From Myrica gale (Eukaryota; Streptophyta; Magnoliopsida; Fagales; Myricaceae): DNA of 64,000 nt. This document shows, piece by piece, positions 23,837 to 35,948 of the stretch. The position numbers were made by a program, and so were the translations under genes. How positions within the stretch are numbered: the stretch's first letter is position 1; every line of letters starts with the position of its first letter. Below the pieces are notes generated by a model that did no database searches, was not told where the DNA came from, and saw only the letters and a list, made by a program, of their open reading frames with translations. Location of the stretch: the NCBI GenBank assembly GCA_963930655.1, contig OZ005601.1, forward strand, positions 15,058,001-15,122,000. The letters are read 5' to 3'.

Positions 23837-26800
23837 CTATACAACTGTATCCATGGCGTAGCTACCAAGGATACGAAGAAATCTTGTGAATTCCTGCGAG
23901 TAAAAGGTAGCGACCCTTAAATCTTCACGAGACTCCTAAATGTTATCATAGACGTCAATTCGGGATTTTCTATTAAATCGTGAAACACAGACTGACCTGC
24001 AGATGTCCTAAAGCATTTTGAGCACGGTGCTCAGCCATTGAAGCTTCAATGTCGATGATGAAGAGGTAATCAAAACAGCTGCCATGAGAAACAATTTACT
24101 ACTATAGCATGATTGATTTCAAGACAACCACATTCTGAAATCCTATGGGCAATGACTATTTTGAACTATACCACGTGAAATCTCTTGCCTTCTCTTTTAT
24201 CTAAAAATGAATAGTCCGTCATTGTCTATTTCTTTCTGATCTAATTTTTACAAAAACTACTCAACAAAAATCACCATTCAATATGTACACCAACTCTAGG
24301 ACAGCAAACATCAAATTCCACCTTTGCAAAATCTCAATGAGAAAAATGGGAGTACTCACTTGGTGCTTCCTTCTTTAGACTTACCTATGATCCTCAGAGG
24401 ATATTGTCTCAATGGCCGACTCTCAATCTGAAAATTCTCCAAAAGGACATTATAACAATCGACACCAATTGACACATTTATGACAATAAACAACTCAGTC
24501 TGAATTGGTGTTACCTTTATCACATTAATGTCCCAAATGATAAACGCTGATAAAGCTTTGAATAATAGACCAGCACCCCCTTCCAGAGTGAAAGCAACGG
24601 TTGTCTAGCAACAAAATTAACAATACTTTGGAAATTGACTCCGAAGATGTATAATGCATAGTAAATATTCATACTTATAGGGCCTATCAAGTCCTGGAAT
24701 CATAGGTTCTATTGCAAGTATCGGGAAATGAGTAATATTCTTCTCAACATCCTGGTCAGTACCAAGTTGGGAGCAATTTAGTTACAGTGCATTTGGGATC
24801 ATTCATGACAGTTAACATTGGTCATTAGTAACAACAAAAGTGGAAGAGAGAGCATTAAAGTCAAGACTTAAATATGCCAAAATCTTTTGTTGCTATTATA
24901 CGTAAGCCTTTGCATGTACAAAATAGCAAATAGTTGCATGTATCCAATGCCAAGGCATGTATTCCAAAATTGGAATTAGCCTTGCAAAGATTCCATGCAT
25001 TTGAAGGGTTGAACAATTCTGCAGCTTCACTGCTATGCCTGAGATCAGCACATATAAAAAGTGGGTAAGATTTTGTTAAACTACACTTCTGGTCCTTGGA
25101 ATGTACACCAGGTTCCGATTGATTATCAGGAAAAGATCAAAACCTGCCAGATTATGAATTTTTGTGACAGCCTGATCAATTTGGATGGAATAACTAATTT
25201 GCAAACAATTAAGAATTTCAAGTATGAAATGAGAGCTTTGTGAAACTAAGGTGTTTGTTTGGGGAAATATTGGGGTTTTGGAAATTTTGGGTATTGGGGT
25301 TTGTGAAAAAGTATAGTATTTTATAAAAAAGTGAGGAGAGAGAAGATTTAATTGAATAGTATAATATTATTTTATAATTTAATGAGGAGAGAGTGATTAT
25401 TTTATGATTGTTTGGAAATATTTTTTTTGATAAGCAATTGTTTGGAAATATTGAGGGGTGGAATAAATGGGAAACAAACGCCTAAGGGACCAAATTGAAA
25501 TCTGCACTGTATTTCAGGGACTGGGGGTATAGTTCAACCAATAATTATGCAAACAATGCTCAGCAGTTTGTTTGGTTAAGCCTTAAATAGCCTTCTGTAT
25601 ATGGCCTTTTTCACTGCACAATCAGAATTGCAACCTCTACATGCAACTTAATGAAATGAAAAAAATCCAAAGCTAAACCTGTATTTTTTTGTGGACCTAT
25701 ACTATAAATGTGCTAACAGCACATATTGACAGAATGGTATTCAAAAGTTTGTGCATACTACGAATTGTTCAATCCAAGTCCTCCAAGCAAGAAAGACGTT
25801 TCAATGTAGATATGATAGCAGGCTTAAAATGGTTAGTGCATTTCTCCACAATCACCTATCAGACTAATTATCAGGCACTCTAACCCTAAAGGTGAAAAGG
25901 AGATCATATTTTCTTTTTTCTTTTTTTTTTCATAAGTAGGAGATCACATATTTTCTCAAGCAGCAAAAAGTCAATTCCTTCTTGATCTTGTCTTGGCCAC
26001 GACCATCCTTGGTGCCATATGAAATGTTAGATGAGGGTTCTAAACCTTAAGGAGAAACCCAAGCAAAATGTCCAATAAGTATCTGGTACAGGTTACAAAG
26101 TAGAAGTACGACGTATCAGAAGTTTATAACAAGTCTATGCTATTGACGTCTACTGAAAATACTTCACGGAACCACCCTTTTAATCCAGACATATTTTCCC
26201 AAGAAATATGAAACTGAAAGTTAAGTCTAACCTGGATCTTTTCCGCAAGAATCTCAAGCCCATAAATTTTGGCAGCTCTAGCACTAGCAATGGCTCCAGT
26301 CTCTCTTCGGCCAGTTGATGCTACAACCAGTGTCAAATGTCTTACTAATTTGAATATACAAAGTGTCTAATGTAATTCATACTTAAATATATGGGGAATT
26401 CACCAAACTTGTATGGACAACCTGAGCAGCACCAGCAGTATCATCAGCATTGACTGCAACAACACCTAGATTGGTTAGCATCATGTCACACTGAGCAAGA
26501 GCCTGCATACGAAAATATTGTTAAGCCTACAACTTTGAGAAGTTCGGGACACATCTTCCATCTAAAATGTGGTTTACTTCAATAACAGTCATCTTTATTG
26601 CCAGAATATTGTGGATCCCCAAAACCAAATACAACAAAGCCAAAGTGTTGCAAACAAAACCTTTAGTCCGACCTGTAACTATCATTATCAGTTAAAATTG
26701 CCTGATTAGGACATCTCCTAGATGCTATTATCATAAACAAAATTGCCAACTTTTAACAGCACGTAATAAGTGACGATCATTTTGACAGAATAGGTCGTAG

Positions 26801-27332
26801 AGAACATCACAGCTTCATTCAAAAGAGAAACAAGATGACGGACCATAGGATGGCTGAGAACAAATTTTATCTCCTCTTTTTTTATGCCAGGCAACCCTAA
26901 AAGGAAATGGTTAACTTGCAACAGCACCTCCCCGACTATGTGAAGCATATGTTCAAGGAGCAAGTTATAATTACGGTGGGCGCAATGGGAAGAACTGCTT
27001 TATCCACTAAGCACCTTTCAACTGTCTGTAAAATTCAATACTAATAAATGTGTAAAAAATACTAAACAGCGATACAGTACATAAATAGCAGTTTGAACCT
27101 TGAATGCATCTTCAAACCATTCACAGGGAACAGTCTCACAACTGGGTATGCTTTCAGTGCTGCAGCTTCACTATATGCTCCCAGTAATCCCTATAAAGGA
27201 AAATGCAACAGGTAAGAGAATAACAAGATTGCTTATCAAAAAAAAAAGAGAATAACAAGATTGCTATGGATACTTGGGAGAAAAATGATCAAGTGCTAAA
27301 CCTGATAGGCAACCCGCACTTTTGAACCATCC
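23837..27332 (-). pseudogene. ADT: Arogenate/prephenate dehydratase pseudogene (ADT1/2-like, intron-bearing)
   Basis: Ten exon-like blocks on the minus strand follow the order of plant arogenate dehydratases, which make phenylalanine in plastids. They lie at about 27332-27302 (KVRVAYQ), 27190-27099 (GAYSEAAALKAYP), 27025-26844 ([26 protein letters not shown]), 26502-26422 (DDTAGAAQ), 26327-26232 (RRETGAIASARAAKIYGLE), 24751-24674, 24604-24515 (start of the ACT domain), 24427-24385 (IESRPLR), 24087-23997 (FDYLFIIDIEASMAEHRAQ) and 23893-23837 (end, ILGSYAMDTVV, stop). The second block has a one-base loss after KAYP. The third lacks the segment normally containing ENSLGGSI and shifts frame. The acceptor before VVASTG lacks a clean AG, and the donor after 24674 lacks its GT. 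The transit peptide and first exon are missing. Introns are retained, so it is a duplicated rather than retroposed copy. ADT1/ADT2 have introns, whereas ADT3-6 are intronless. Confidence 0.85.
25250..25482. mobile_element. Tourist/PIF-Harbinger-like MITE in a pseudogene intron
   Basis: The ends are inverted repeats GGTGTTTGTTT (left) and GGCGTTTGTTT (right, read inward). TAA flanks it on both sides (25247-25249 and 25483-25485), the three-base duplication typical of PIF/Harbinger elements. It is 233 bp long and AT-rich inside with no coding capacity. It lies in the large intron (24752-26231) of the ADT pseudogene. Confidence 0.7.
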
Positions 27333-27339
27333 CTTGGAA

Positions 27340-28130
27340 AATAAGAGAGGTAATTTGAAGAAGACTATGGTTCGGCAATTTGTTCATACATTCAAGCATG
27401 AGAATGCATCAGAGAACAGATGTATAAGAACTTCAGAAAAAAATTACCACTATCATGAAGCAAGCTAAGCATGCATGTAGTACATTAGAAAAACCTCACT
27501 TACCAAGCACTTTAGGGTGCTCAGACTAAAACAAAAAAACGGGATACCTATTAAAAATGTGTTATGACTTATGATCAGGAAAGACACCCTTGTTACTATT
27601 ATTAACCACTGAAAACTTTGAGAGGATCCATTCCCACTGACCAAAATCCATTCTAATTCTATTCTATAACATCTACTAACCAAGAAAGTCGCATACTACT
27701 TCTGTTAGAACAAGTATTACCAGAATCAAACATTACCTTATTTGAAAAAATTGACAAAACATGATCACATAAGCCGAAACTGCCATAAATTTGCCATCTA
27801 CAGTGACATACAAAAAACTGCCTCGAAATCAGCAGTGGAATAGTGGCTGCCACTGGAAAACAAAGCCGCACTAATTTCCTGAGGTGAGAAGTTGTTGAAT
27901 GGATGAAAGGAGCCGCCTTTCAACGGACAAACATTCCAATGAATTCCAAAATATGCCTCATCTATTTTCAATGATTAGATACTTACCAAAACTAATCAAT
28001 AACGAAATAGTTCAAATTCTATATATAAGAAAGTAATTCACCTCAACCTTTCAAGAAACACCCTCTTCGGTAGAAAACCTCGAACCAACACCAAATGATA
28101 TTACTAACCTATATCCTCCACAAATCCAAA
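27340..28130. other. Sequence upstream of the ADT pseudogene, no exon recognised
   Basis: The missing 5' exon of the dehydratase would be expected here or beyond, but no leader-peptide exon could be recognised. The copia LTR begins immediately after. Confidence 0.4.
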
Positions 28131-28135
28131 ATATG

Positions 28136-31100
28136 TGTGGAAATAATCCCGAGTATATTCGGGAATCATGGAAAGAAATAAAATCCCGGATGTTATGGAA
28201 TAATCAGGGATAGCAAATATTTGGTGATATTCGGTAGTTTTTATTTCAAAGATTATTTCCTTATGTATAGATCTCTCTATAGCACTATAAATAGAGAAGA
28301 TGCATGTATATCGGATTAATATAGTCAATAAAACAAGGATTTCTTCATGGTATCAGAGCCAGGTTCTTCATTCGTGGGTCACAATGTCAGAATCCACGGT
28401 CGATAGTGAAGGACCGGGACTCATTCCCAACTCTACTCCGGCAGCATCAACTACCATGGGCTCGACTGGAATTGACCATTCGTCCTTCCAGCTCACGGTG
28501 GAAAAACTCAACGGAAAAAACTTCCGTGAGTGGGCTCAATCTCTCACACTTGTCATCGATGGCAAAGGGAGAATGGGATACCTTACCGGCGAAACAAAGC
28601 AGCCACCCTCTACTCAACCTACCGAATTCCAGAAGTGGAGGTCAGAGAACTCGATGGTGACCGCATGGCTGGTGAACTCCATGCAACCATCGATCGGTAA
28701 GACATATATGTTCTTACCCACTGCCAAAGACGTATGGGATGTCGTTCGTGAGACATATTCTGATGCCGGAGATTCGTCTCAGATCTTTGAGATTAAAACT
28801 CGACTGTGGCAATTGAAGCAAGGAGAACGTGATGTTACCGATTTCTTCTTGGAGATGCAGGCTCTGTGGCAGGAACTAGATCTCAGTTCCGATGAAGAGT
28901 GGGCATGTGCCGCCGACAGTGCCCGGTACCGGAAGACGCTTGAAGCGGAAAGAGTCTTCGAGTTTCTCGTTGGCCTGAATCGGGAGCTCGATGACGTTCG
29001 GAGCCGCATCCTTGGCCGACGTCCCCTGCCTTCTCTTCGAGAGACATTTGCGGAAGTCCGTTGTGAGGAGCACCGACGGAATGTCATGCTTCCTAAGAGC
29101 CTTCCATCTCACGGGTCCACCGAAGTCTCAGCCTTGGCCTCTAAAGGCTTTCGGTCTGGGCCCAGCCCAAAACCAAATCGTAACAAACCTTGGTGTGACC
29201 ATTGTAAAAAAACTGGTCACACCAAAGATACATGCTGGGAGATCCACGGCAAACCTGCCGATTGGAAACCAAGGCAAGGCCACCGTACTCATGGATTCCA
29301 GACTACTCTTACGCAACCACCAGCAGCCCCTCAAGTCGACCATGATGTCCCTTCCAACAGTTTCTCGGCTGAACAACTACAACAATTGCAACAGTTATTT
29401 TCCAAGTTTCATGCCTCTGGTCAGTCTCCCCAAAACCCTGCTTCCGCATCATTAGCTCACACAGGTAATTTTTCTCATGCCCTGAGCAGCTCTAGATCCA
29501 AACATCCTTGGATTATTGACTCAGGAGCATCCGATCATATGACTGGATCTTACCATCTGTTTTCGTCTTATTCACCATGTGCCGGAAATCTTAAGGTTAA
29601 AATTGCTGATGGCACTCTTTCGTCAGTAGCAGGAAAAGGACGTATTCAACTCTCTGATTCTATCATCCTAGAGTCTGTTCTTCATGTGCCTAATCTATCA
29701 TGCAATTTATTGTCCATTAGCCAATTAACCAAATCCTCTAATTGCTCTGCTAAATTTCTTCCCTCTCTTTGTGTTTTTCAGGATCTATTATCGGGGAAGA
29801 TGATTGGCAGTGCTAAAGAATATGAGGGGCTCTACTACTTTGACGACGCTTGTGTGAGTGACCACGCGAACACTGTCATTTGTGACTCTGCATCTGTTTC
29901 TAGGGATAGTGATCTTTTATTATGGCATTTTCGCATGGGTCATCCCAATATTCAATATTTGAGACGATTATTTCCTTCTATTATGTCCAATAAAAATTCG
30001 TCTGATTTTCAGTGTGAAATATGTGAACTTGCGAAACACCACCGTACCTCATTCCCAACATCTTCGTATAAACCTTCTCTGCCATTCACCCTGATCCATA
30101 GTGATGTATGGGGCCCATCTCGTAAATTCACTCGCACTCACTCGAAATGGTTTGTCACCTTTATTGATGATCATACTCGGTTATGTTGGGTTTATTTGTT
30201 AAAAGAAAAATCTGATGTGCGCTCTGTATTTATAAATTTCCATTCAATGATCCAAACTCAATTCCAAACTCCTATTAAAATTTTGCGCACTGATAATGGC
30301 ACCGAATATTTCAATTCTTTGTTGGGAGATTATCTTCTCCAACACGGAATCGTTCACCAAAGTTCTTGTGTCGACACTCCCCAACAGAATGGAGTTGCCG
30401 AACGAAAAAATAGGCACCTTCTTGAAGTTACACGTACCTTGTTATTTACTATGAATATGCCTACTATGTTCTGGGGGGATGCCATTTTAACAGCCACATA
30501 TCTCATCAATTGTATGCCTAGTCGGATTCTCTTTTGCCACTCCTCTCAAAAAATTTCAGGCACATTACTCCACCTATCGTCTTGATTCAAGTCTTCCGCT
30601 CCGAGTGTTTGGTTGCACCGCATTTGTTCACGTTCATGCTCACCATCGTAGCAAATTTGATCCGCGAGCTATCAAATGTGTCTTCATCGGATACGCTCCT
30701 ACACAGAAAGGATACAAATGTTATGATCCCTCCACTAAAAAGGTCTTTGTTAGTTTGGATGTTACCTTCTTTGAAACTACATCCTACTTCCAAAAGCCTT
30801 CTCTTCAGGGGGAGCCATTACGTGATGAAGCTCAGTTTTTGGATCTTGATCTCCCTCATCTTCAGCCTGTTCTTACCACTGATCTTGCCAGCCAAACTGA
30901 ACCTGTCAAAATCATCACACACTTGAACTCAGGGGGAGATGCAGCCAAACAAAATGACAGTAGTAAACTACTAGTTTATTCACGCAAGCCGAAATCAACA
31001 GAAGTGGAGAGCCTCATACCTGAAGCATCAAAAGAATCTGAACCGGTAACAGATCCGACTACCTCTCCATCTGGTAAACCTGCTTCCTCTGATATTGATT

Positions 31101-31757
31101 TACCTATTGCTCTTAGGAAGCAATCTCGATCATGTACTCTCCACCCTATCTCAAAATTTATGTCCTATAATGCTCTATCTACATCATTTCGTGCTTTTAC
31201 TGCTAACCTTGACTGTACAGAAATTCCACAAAATATTCATGAGGCCTTGAACATACCCCAATGGAGAGAGGCGGTATTGGAGGAAATGAGAGCCTTGAAA
31301 AAAAACGAAACTTGGGAGGTAACGAACTTACCAAGAGGAAAGAAACCAGTTGGCTGCAAATGGGTATTCACCTTGAAGTATAAAGCAGATGGGACGATAG
31401 AAAGACACAAAGCCCGCCTGGTTGCCAAGGGATATACACAGACTCAGGGTATTGACTTCACAGAAACATTTGCACCAGTGGCAAAGTTGAACACAATCCG
31501 GGTTCTCTTGTCTGTTGCAGTCAATTCGAATTGGCCTCTTCAACAGTTAGACATAAAGAATGCTTTCCTCAATGGAGAATTAGAAGAAGAAGTCTTCATG
31601 ACAATGCCTCCAGGATTCTGCAGAACTGGAGAAGAAGATCAAATGTGCAAGCTTAAGAAGTCTCTATACGGCCTGAAGCAGTCACCAAGAGCATGGTTCG
31701 ATAGATTTGCCAAAGTGGTGAGAAATCAAGGATACCAGCAAGGTCAGTCAGATCACA
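28136..31757 (+). mobile_element. Ty1/copia retrotransposon lacking its 3' end (element E)
   Basis: A comparatively well-preserved plus-strand copia element. A 5' LTR (about 28136-28347, TATA-like tataaata near 28285) is followed directly by the primer site TGGTATCAGAGCC. Gag starts near 28384 and includes a CCHC knuckle (CDHCKKTGHTKDTC, about 29190-29232). Protease (DSGASDH, about 29518), integrase with its zinc-binding and catalytic core blocks (about 29920-30500) and the first part of reverse transcriptase (TFAPVAKLNTIR, then DIKNAFLNG and LYGLKQSPRAW, to about 31757) follow in the normal copia order. About one break interrupts the gag-pol frame, and the remainder of pol and the 3' LTR are missing. 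The right end abuts the PPR gene. Without a second LTR the age cannot be estimated. Confidence 0.9.
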
Positions 31758-33192
31758 CGATGTTCCATACAGAAAATTCTGGGTGCATACCCTGGCTAAT
31801 CATTTCCTCCAACCACATAACAGCTTCGTATTGCCTGCCCCTGGAGCAAAGACCGCTGATAAGCACATTGTAAGTGTCAATACGAGGAAAAAATGATTTG
31901 ATTAACATCTTCTCCAGAATTTGACTTGCTTCAAGATATCTACTTTCCCGACATAGGCCTTCAACTAAAATACCATAAGTTTCCTTGTCGGCAATGCAAC
32001 CAACCTGATTGGCCATATTCTTCAAATACTGAACAGCAAAGGCTGATTTCCTTTCTTTACACAGCCCTTTCAGCAGAATATTATACAATCTGGCATTGGG
32101 TACACAATTACCCTCCATCATTTCCTCTTCAATTACCTTACATGCTTCATCAACACGCCCACAACTACATAGAGCTGAGAGCTTTGCTTCGTAAATCAAG
32201 TGTGTTGGCCTGAAACCTCTTTCTTGCATTTCAACAAGCACTTTGTTAGCCTCACTAATCTTACCTTCGTTGTAAAGATCAACAGCCATAGCACTATAGC
32301 TAGCCAAGCTGGGAATCCCACCTCTAATCAATGCTTCATTAATTAAACGCTCGGTGCCTTTGATATCCTCTCCAGTACTAAAACTACTCTGATCAAGATG
32401 GTGGAAATATCGCTTAGGAGCCTTCAGCCCCTTCCTTAAAATCTTCCCTAGAATTTCCACAGCCTTTTCAAGTTGCCCATTATCACATAAAGCGTCTAAC
32501 AAGGTCCTGTAGATTACAATATCCTCACCGCTACCCTTCTTAGAGATCCTCCAAAACATTGAATATAACAAATGGGTGGCCTCATTTAGCCTCCCATCGT
32601 CGCATAATCCCCGCATTAGAATCTGATGGCTTTCTCTATTTGGATAACAACCTTGATGGTTCATATCTAGGAAAATTTGCAAAGCAAGATCAGAACGATG
32701 CTTCTGGCAGAGAGTCTCCATAAGCAAGTTCAAGGACTGAATTCTAGACTTCACTTCCCAACCGTAAGAGCACTCTAAGAACAGGCGATGAGCAGTTTTG
32801 AGCTTAGATTCATTCACCATTATCTTCAGAAGGGTATTGAATGAGTTTGTCTTGTTCACACAGTTGAATTGAGGAATGCTTTTAAAAAGAGAAACTGCCT
32901 CATCTAGAAATCCAGCCTTCGCATAGGTCTTGATTGCACTAACAAAGACCGAATCCTTGCACTCACACGAGTCTTCTTTCATGTGCTCAATCACCTCTTT
33001 CATTTCACTGATCCGGCCTGCATTTCCGAGGATGCCAATCATGGTGGCATAGACCGGACCATTATGACAGTAAGTGGGGAACTTGGTTTTGGCTTCCATG
33101 AAGATTTGGAGTGCTGTTAACGGGTTTTTCTGATTCCGTATTATCTGAGAAAGGTGTGTGGGTGTCAAAAGCCTCGGCCATCTCACAGTCAT
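31753..33192 (-). CDS. Pentatricopeptide-repeat protein, C-terminus truncated at a retrotransposon junction
   Basis: A single-exon minus-strand frame of 479 residues starting MTVRWPRLLTP at 33192. It is a P-class PPR protein: repeated helix pairs with motifs such as YATMIGILGNAGR, LMRGLCDDGRL, TLLDALCDNGQLEKA, ILLKGLCKE and NVLISGLCSRGR recur about every 35 residues. The order and wording closely resemble, from memory, Arabidopsis At1g05600 (EMB3101). PPR proteins bind organelle RNA, and family members are usually targeted to mitochondria or chloroplasts; the exact role is not known from sequence. The frame ends EFSVWNIV and stops within sequence belonging to the adjacent copia element, about 25 residues before the remembered family end. 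The body is undamaged, so it may still be functional. Upstream (33200-34250) is likely promoter and 5' leader. Confidence 0.88.
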   Translation of the reverse strand: MTVRWPRLLTPTHLSQIIRNQKNPLTALQIFMEAKTKFPTYCHNGPVYATMIGILGNAGRISEMKEVIEHMKEDSCECKDSVFVSAIKTYAKAGFLDEAVSLFKSIPQFNCVNKTNSFNTLLKIMVNESKLKTAHRLFLECSYGWEVKSRIQSLNLLMETLCQKHRSDLALQIFLDMNHQGCYPNRESHQILMRGLCDDGRLNEATHLLYSMFWRISKKGSGEDIVIYRTLLDALCDNGQLEKAVEILGKILRKGLKAPKRYFHHLDQSSFSTGEDIKGTERLINEALIRGGIPSLASYSAMAVDLYNEGKISEANKVLVEMQERGFRPTHLIYEAKLSALCSCGRVDEACKVIEEEMMEGNCVPNARLYNILLKGLCKERKSAFAVQYLKNMANQVGCIADKETYGILVEGLCRESRYLEASQILEKMLIKSFFPRIDTYNVLISGLCSRGRQYEAVMWLEEMISQGMHPEFSVWNIV

Positions 33193-33948
33193 GGTGACTC
33201 AGCCTGTTCTACATCAACGAAACAAGAAATCCTCACATCCTTTTTGAAGGGAAGTTCTAAGAGTTATTGGCATGAATTTATACAATGTCAAAGATGCCTA
33301 GTAGGGCCAACCTTCAGTTAGGCAAAATGTCAAACAGTATGCTTGCAGGGTCTCCAGACTAAATGCTATTGATTACAGTTGCAGAACCAGGAATGAAACT
33401 GCATGGGGCCAATTCAAACTGAGTTGCTTCTTGTGGTAAACTAGCATGTCGAATATGCTTAGACAAGGATGTAAATATGCTGTTCTTCAAACTTCAATAC
33501 AGGATTTAGATAAGTCCGTGTGTAACTCTACAACTAAGTTTCAAAAGGGAAGACAGAAAACGTCATAGATGACACAATGGAAAAATATTACTCCTCGTGT
33601 TATTAATAAATCCTAACATGTACAATATCAATAAGCTCCTGTCAATTTCTCACAGAAAACAAATTAGAAAAACTATTCCAGTCAATTACTTAAAAAAAAA
33701 GCTCCTGTCAATTGAATTCCCTCTAACACTGCTTTCAAATAAATAATCGAGTTCTAAAATAATCTACAAAATAGATTTTCACATGATATTCCTTTTTTTT
33801 GGCAGCATTTCTATTCCCTTTTGTTCATTTATTTCCATAGATCGCTTATTTGAAGGAATCGTTGAGGAAAATGTTTCGAAATAGGCAGAACAAGGCGTAG
33901 TGATTTATGAGTCTATGGCCTAAATTCTAATCGGCTAAATTCTAAAAG

Positions 33949-34210
33949 GCAGAACAATGAAGTGTACCTGGCTCCTGGCGGCTGAGAGAGAGAGAGCCGG
34001 AGAGAGAGAGAGAGAGAGCTGAGACAGTGAGACTTGAGAGAGAGAAAGATCCCGAGAAAGGCAGATAGGCAGAACAATGAAGTGTACCTGGCTCCTGGCG
34101 GCTGAGAGAGAGAGAGCCCAAGAGAGGCAGATAGGGAGAGAGAGTCGTCGCCGGCGGTGGAGGTCTGGAGAGGGAGAACTCTGACTCTTGAGTGTGAGAG
34201 AGGGAGGAGA
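33949..34210. repeat. Direct duplication and (GA)n runs in the PPR gene upstream region
   Basis: The block starting ggcagaacaatgaagtgtac occurs twice, beginning at 33949 and 34070, about 121 bp apart, each followed by a GA-repeat run. On the PPR coding strand these are CT-rich tracts 0.8-1.0 kb upstream of the ATG, where plant promoters or leaders often have pyrimidine patches. Confidence 0.75.
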
Positions 34211-35044
34211 GGGTGGAGGAGGCGTCGGGAGAGACAAAAACTAATTAAAATCTTATTATTTTTTTAAAAAAAATAATAAATTATTAAATTATACGATAAT
34301 TGAAAAAAAAATTAAAAAAATGATTTAAGTGAATTTTTTATATTTATTATAATAAAAAGAGATAATTAAATGAGAAAATAGATTATTTTAAAATTTATTA
34401 TCAATTTTTTCAATCAAAATTTTGAATTAATTAAGTTTGTAAATACAAATTTTTGTCAAAATTTTAATTTGTAAATATGCAGTTTTTTTATTGATTTTTT
34501 TTTTCTCTTTTTCTAGTAGAATTGTTTTTTTTCGGGTAACTGTCAGTAATTTTGTTTTTTTTTTCCAGTAGAATTGATGCCTAGAAACAGAGAAAAAAAC
34601 ATTACGTGGACCATATGGGCCGTCGCCCCAGCCCATTCTCTCCTCCGAATGATAAAACCCCTTCCCTACCTCCCCAGAATCCGAAAGTCCTGGAATCCCT
34701 TTTGGAGGCGCCTCAGCTGCATAGCGCTCTTGGAATCGCGTATCACTTTGAGGTTAATCAATCTCTATCCATACTCCTTTTCTGTTTCTCTTTGGTTCTC
34801 TGAGAAAAAAGTTCCAGGAAAATCAGTTCCCATCAGCAGTTGTGACATCCTTTCAGTTTGCTTCAGCAAAATATGTTTAATAGGGAGAAAGAGTTGACGA
34901 TCATTATCAATCTCAGTTTACTCGTCTCTCGATGGATGCAAATTGGTTGTACCGTAGCGTTCTACAGTATTCAGGTTGTTTCTTTGCGATCGCTATGTTT
35001 CTATAGTAGTGATTTGCTCCTTATGTACTAAACAGAGGGAAACG
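34211..35044 (+). promoter_or_regulatory. Intergenic promoter and 5' leader region of RPP1
   Basis: AT-rich sequence (34240-34570) is followed by a GC-richer stretch from about 34600 with atgataaaacccc near 34648 and then pyrimidine-rich leader sequence up to the P1 start codon. Divergent to this lies the PPR gene promoter. Exact transcription start is not visible. Confidence 0.35.
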
Positions 35045-35948
35045 ATGTCGATCGGAGAGCTCGCTTGCACTTACGCTGTCTTGATCCTCCAAGACGATGG
35101 TATCTCCATCACTGTATCCTTCCCATCGAATTCATGGTTGTTTCTTATCCTTAGACAGAATGATGCCTATAAGTTTGCACTAGCCTGCGGTCTATCTACG
35201 TTTATTCTCAAACTTGAAAGCAATAAGTCTTCTGTGCTCTTGGAATCTTTTGAATTGTAAGAACTCAATTAACAAATAGAAAAAAGGAAACGAAGTTCCC
35301 AGAACCGACTATTGTAGAAGGATTAAATGGATTACCATAAGCCATATGAGGTGTTTTGGGTTGAAACATGGTTCTTTATCTTTGTTCAATTGTAAAGTTG
35401 AAAATTAGAGCCGTTGCCTGATTATCTCTCTGCAATCAAATGAAGCTATTGGATTTTTTCAATTTCCTCATTTAATAGTGATGTGGCATATATATTTCTT
35501 GGAGATGGGTTTTTCCTTGAATAGCTGGTAATAGGCGGAGAAGATTGCCTCATTGGTGAAAGCAGCAAACGTGAGTGTTGAATCTTACTGGCCAAGCTTG
35601 TTTGCCAAGCTTGCTGAGAAGAGAAACGTTGAGGATCTCATACTGAGTGCTGCATCTGGTGGTGCTGGTGGTGCTGTAGTTGCTGTTGCTACACCAGCTG
35701 GAGGAGGCGGTGGCGGTGCTGCTGCGGCCAACGCTGCTCCTCCACCTGAGGAGAAGAAGGTAAATAGGAACAATTTAATAACCCTCACTTGCCTATTAAA
35801 AAAACTACATAATTCTCACTGGAGGTGGTTTTTTATGTTGGCAAAATTGTTCATTGGATAATCTGAGTGTTGCATCTTATTGGTGTTTTTGCAGGAAGAA
35901 CCAAAGGAAGAGAGTGACGATGATATGGGATTCAGCTTATTTGATTAG
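35045..35948 (+). CDS. RPP1: 60S acidic ribosomal protein P1, three exons
   Basis: Coding exons are 35045-35113, 35535-35759 and 35895-35948, all bounded by GT..AG and in phase 0, giving 115 residues, the usual length for the family. P1 forms the lateral stalk of the large ribosomal subunit with P2 and P0 and recruits elongation factors. The N-terminal dimerisation domain reads [19 protein letters not shown], then [21 protein letters not shown] glycine/alanine/proline hinge follows, then an acidic lysine-rich segment and the invariant stalk tail [11 protein letters not shown] at the very C-terminus. The start is supported by the family N-terminus. It lies about 1.1 kb upstream of the convergent GBSS1 gene. 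The frame is intact, so the gene is probably active. Confidence 0.96.

Noticed and set aside
28779-29455. Alternative frames inside the copia gag region
   Set aside because: Shadows of the gag reading frame; no independent domain.
35585-35788. Minus-strand open frame rich in Ala/Pro opposite RPP1
   Set aside because: It is the mirror of the Gly/Ala hinge of the P1 exon; it has no motif of its own.
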